The notes below the pieces were generated by a model, which did no database searches, was not told where the DNA came from, and worked only from the letters and a program-made list of their open reading frames with translations. A stretch of DNA of 7,364 nt from Actinomycetes bacterium. GTDB taxonomy: Bacteria; Actinomycetota; Actinomycetes; S36-B12; GCA-2699445. The stretch is from NCBI GenBank assembly GCA_022600255.1, contig JAHZKU010000041.1, positions 1 through 7,364 on the forward strand. Reading direction: 5' to 3'. This document shows, one piece after another, positions 5,877 through 7,364 of the stretch; within the stretch, counting starts at the first letter, position 1, and every line of letters begins with the position of its first letter. Both the position numbers and the translations under genes were made by a program.

Positions 5877-6443
5877 ATGGTTGACCGACCTCTCAAACAC
5901 CTGAAGAGCCGTCAGGCCCTGCACGACTGGTTGCGAGAAAACCACGCAACGTCAGCCGGTATTAGGTTGGTCTCCTGGCGATCCCGCGCTAGCGGTCCGG
6001 TGATTGACTACGAGGACGTTGTCTTGGAGTGTTTGATGTTCGGATGGATCGACGGACACGTCAAGAAATTGGACGAGAGGCGGCGAACCACTCTCCTAAC
6101 TCCCCGCCGCTCGGGCGGTACGTGGGCGGCCACCAACAAGGCTCGTATCGAACGACTGCGCAACGAAGGACTCTTGGAGCCTGCAGGGGAGCGCGCGGTG
6201 GCTCGCGCGATGAAAGATGGATCGTGGACGCTGCTTGATGATGTCGAGAAGCGCGTGATCCCTGACGATCTAGCCCAGGCGCTGACAACGGCCAAGGCCA
6301 CTGACGGATTCGACTCGTTGTCGCCTAGCCGTCAGAAGCAGTCGTTGTGGTGGGTCAAATCAGCTAGGCGACCCGAAACGCGGGCCCGCCGAATCGCGGC
6401 TGTGGTGGACGCAGCCTCCCGCGGGGAATGGACGGCAGGTTAG
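5877..6443 (+). CDS. YdeI/OmpD-associated family protein
   Basis: A 188-residue cytosolic protein of the YdeI/OmpD-associated (OmdA) family, sometimes labelled bacteriocin-protection protein. Family landmarks in order: the N-terminal helix LHDWLRENHATSAGIRLV (15-32), DYEDVVLECLMFGWIDG (44-60) with the hallmark FGWIDG, TPRR (75-78), TWAATNKARIERL (82-94), IPDDL (128-132) followed by the usual helical segment, and the C-terminal SARRPETRARRIAAVV (162-177). Length is normal for the family and all landmarks are intact. The biochemical role of the family is not established; some members are linked to antimicrobial-peptide tolerance, which should not be taken as proven here. ATG 5877 is preferred over in-frame GTG 5865 because of the strong GGAGGTGA eight bases upstream. 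The stop codon lies inside a long hairpin. It is followed after 106 bp by the asparagine-synthetase homologue, with which no functional link is evident. Confidence 0.92.
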   Translation: MVDRPLKHLKSRQALHDWLRENHATSAGIRLVSWRSRASGPVIDYEDVVLECLMFGWIDGHVKKLDERRRTTLLTPRRSGGTWAATNKARIERLRNEGLLEPAGERAVARAMKDGSWTLLDDVEKRVIPDDLAQALTTAKATDGFDSLSPSRQKQSLWWVKSARRPETRARRIAAVVDAASRGEWTAG

Positions 6444-6464
6444 TCGCGATCAGCGACAACTGCC
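6434..6464 (+). terminator. Long hairpin enclosing the YdeI-like stop codon
   Basis: The arm GGCAG-g-TT-a-GTCGC (6434-6447) pairs with GCGACAACTGCC (6453-6464) across loop GATCA: twelve base pairs with two single-base bulges (6439, 6442). The TAG stop (6441-6443) lies within the left arm. No T-run follows. Probably a terminator or an mRNA 3'-end stabiliser that insulates the next gene. Confidence 0.5.
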
Positions 6465-6537
6465 ACAGCATGTGAGAGTCGCTCGCGGTACTGAAATCTG
6501 ATGTTCTGGAACTTCCGATGGCACGGGGCCCCACACC

Positions 6538-6543
6538 TAGAAT
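6538..6543 (+). promoter_or_regulatory. -10 hexamer of a likely leaderless promoter
   Basis: TAGAAT (6538-6543) matches TATAAT at 5 of 6 positions. GTG 6550 begins seven bases after its end, the distance at which transcription normally starts. No ribosome-binding site lies in the C/A-rich bases between, so the mRNA probably begins at or near the start codon. The -35 region is weak, as is common for such promoters. The first three bases of the hexamer are also an in-frame TAG that closes the coding frame upstream. Confidence 0.55.
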
Positions 6544-6549
6544 GACGTG

Positions 6550-7364
6550 GTGACCACTGGAAGATTGCATACTCGTCACTTGTTGAGATCAGTCCCGAGC
6601 CAGGGAGTTGAGTTCTGGGGCTGGCTCGGTGACCGCGCAGCGGCGAGCCAGCGGTTAGGTCTTGCTGAAACCGAGTCCCCGGCTGAATTCTTGCGAGAAA
6701 CCCTAGCGCAGTTTGGCGTTGCCGGACTGGAGGATTTGGTCGGCGAATTCGCCGCACGGATTCAGACGCCAACTGAGACGCTGCTGGTCCGAGATCACTT
6801 GGGCATCTACCCGCTGTACTACGGTTGGGACGAGGATGACCAACTCATCGCGAATCCGAACCTAGCCATCGTGCGAGATCGCAGTGTCAACGGCGGAGTT
6901 GACGAAGCCGCAGTTGCGCGTGAGATGGCCTGGGTTCTGCTGGGGCCCAAAGATGAGACGACTTTCACCGGTATTCACCGAGTCCCTCCCGGGCATGTCA
7001 CTGCTGTTCGTGGTCGAGCTGACACTCGGCACGTGCGATATTTCCATCCGGAAGCTGTTCCTGCTCGCACGCTGGATTTCGACGCGGCGGAACTCGAACT
7101 GGAAGCCGTCCTGCACGCAGCGGTCAGTGACGCCAAAGGGGGTTCCACGCGGATTGGCACTCACTTAAGTGGTGGTTTGGATTCGGGTTTGGTGGCGGGG
7201 ATTGCAGCTAGGCAGTTGCAGCCAGCGGAGGGCCTCCAGTTGGGAGTCTCCTGGTGCCCGGATCAAGCCTTGGACCATTCCGCTGCCGAACCGACCGAGG
7301 TGCGGATGGCGCGACTCACGGCGCAGGCGCTGGCGGTTCCGCTGCAGCACGTCAACTTCGCCGA
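6550..7364 (+). CDS. Asparagine-synthetase-like amide-forming enzyme lacking the glutaminase cysteine, C-terminus cut by window edge
   Basis: The first 271 residues of an asparagine-synthetase homologue. The C-terminal ATP-pyrophosphatase domain begins near 185 and shows the PP-loop THLSGGLDSGLVAG (204-217) that binds ATP, then GVSWCPD (232-238). The N-terminal half retains glutaminase-fold landmarks RDHLGIYPLYYGWDEDD (81-97) and TFTGIHRVPPGH (138-149). However, it lacks the MCGI start whose Cys2 performs glutamine hydrolysis and is about 35 residues shorter before RDHLG than E. coli AsnB. The shortening is real: an in-frame TAG at 6538-6540 leaves only GTG 6547 or 6550 as upstream starts. 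Cysteine-less relatives include lasso-peptide cyclases, beta-lactam synthetase and carbapenam synthetase, which activate a carboxylate with ATP and use an internal amine. A role as a RiPP cyclase is therefore possible but not shown, since partner genes are not in the window. Confidence 0.88.
   Translation, partial: MTTGRLHTRHLLRSVPSQGVEFWGWLGDRAAASQRLGLAETESPAEFLRETLAQFGVAGLEDLVGEFAARIQTPTETLLVRDHLGIYPLYYGWDEDDQLIANPNLAIVRDRSVNGGVDEAAVAREMAWVLLGPKDETTFTGIHRVPPGHVTAVRGRADTRHVRYFHPEAVPARTLDFDAAELELEAVLHAAVSDAKGGSTRIGTHLSGGLDSGLVAGIAARQLQPAEGLQLGVSWCPDQALDHSAAEPTEVRMARLTAQALAVPLQHVNFA

Noticed and set aside
6501..6545. 14-codon ORF (MFWNFRWHGAPHLE) before the asparagine-synthetase homologue, considered as a leader or RiPP precursor
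   Set aside because: Too short for a lasso precursor, has no ribosome-binding site, and its end overlaps the likely -10 box, so it would not be on the downstream gene's transcript.

Overview
The window looks like a chromosomal segment of a high-GC Gram-positive bacterium (Actinomycetota). The indications are GC-rich coding sequence, GTG starts, at least one likely leaderless promoter, and a geranylgeranyl-reductase-family flavoprotein of the type that acts on menaquinone or polyprenyl chains in this phylum. There are seven supportable protein genes, two of them cut by the window edges. No RNA genes, insertion sequences, CRISPR arrays or phage genes were found.

Layout. (a) 1-1097, minus: an exported subtilisin-like serine protease (S8) with signal peptide, propeptide-like region and complete catalytic residues; its C-terminal end lies off the left edge. 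(b) 1098-1350: a divergent promoter region with a perfect 10-bp inverted repeat. (c) 1351-1737, plus: a small protein that reads as a degenerate, catalytically dead GGDEF domain. (d) 1738-1899: a convergent gap with a GC-rich hairpin. (e) 1900-3144, minus: an FAD-dependent geranylgeranyl/menaquinone-reductase family oxidoreductase. (f) 3411-4691, minus: a 426-residue protein of no recognised family. (g) 4692-5004: a divergent intergenic region with a near-perfect 20-bp palindrome, the best operator candidate in the window. (h) 5005-5400, plus: a SnoaL/NTF2-like small protein. (i) 5401-5876: a 476-bp stretch without a convincing gene but with degenerate short repeats. (j) 5877-6443, plus: a YdeI/OmpD-associated family protein. 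(k) 6550-7364, plus: the first 271 residues of an asparagine-synthetase homologue whose N-terminal glutaminase half is shortened and lacks the catalytic cysteine, as in lasso-peptide cyclases and other amide-forming relatives.

The genes do not form one obvious pathway. Most appear to be separately transcribed housekeeping or accessory genes. The most promising item is the cysteine-less asparagine-synthetase homologue at the right edge, apparently expressed from a leaderless promoter. Whether it belongs to a RiPP (lasso) cluster depends on sequence beyond the window; no precursor peptide, RRE or transglutaminase-like protease gene is visible here.
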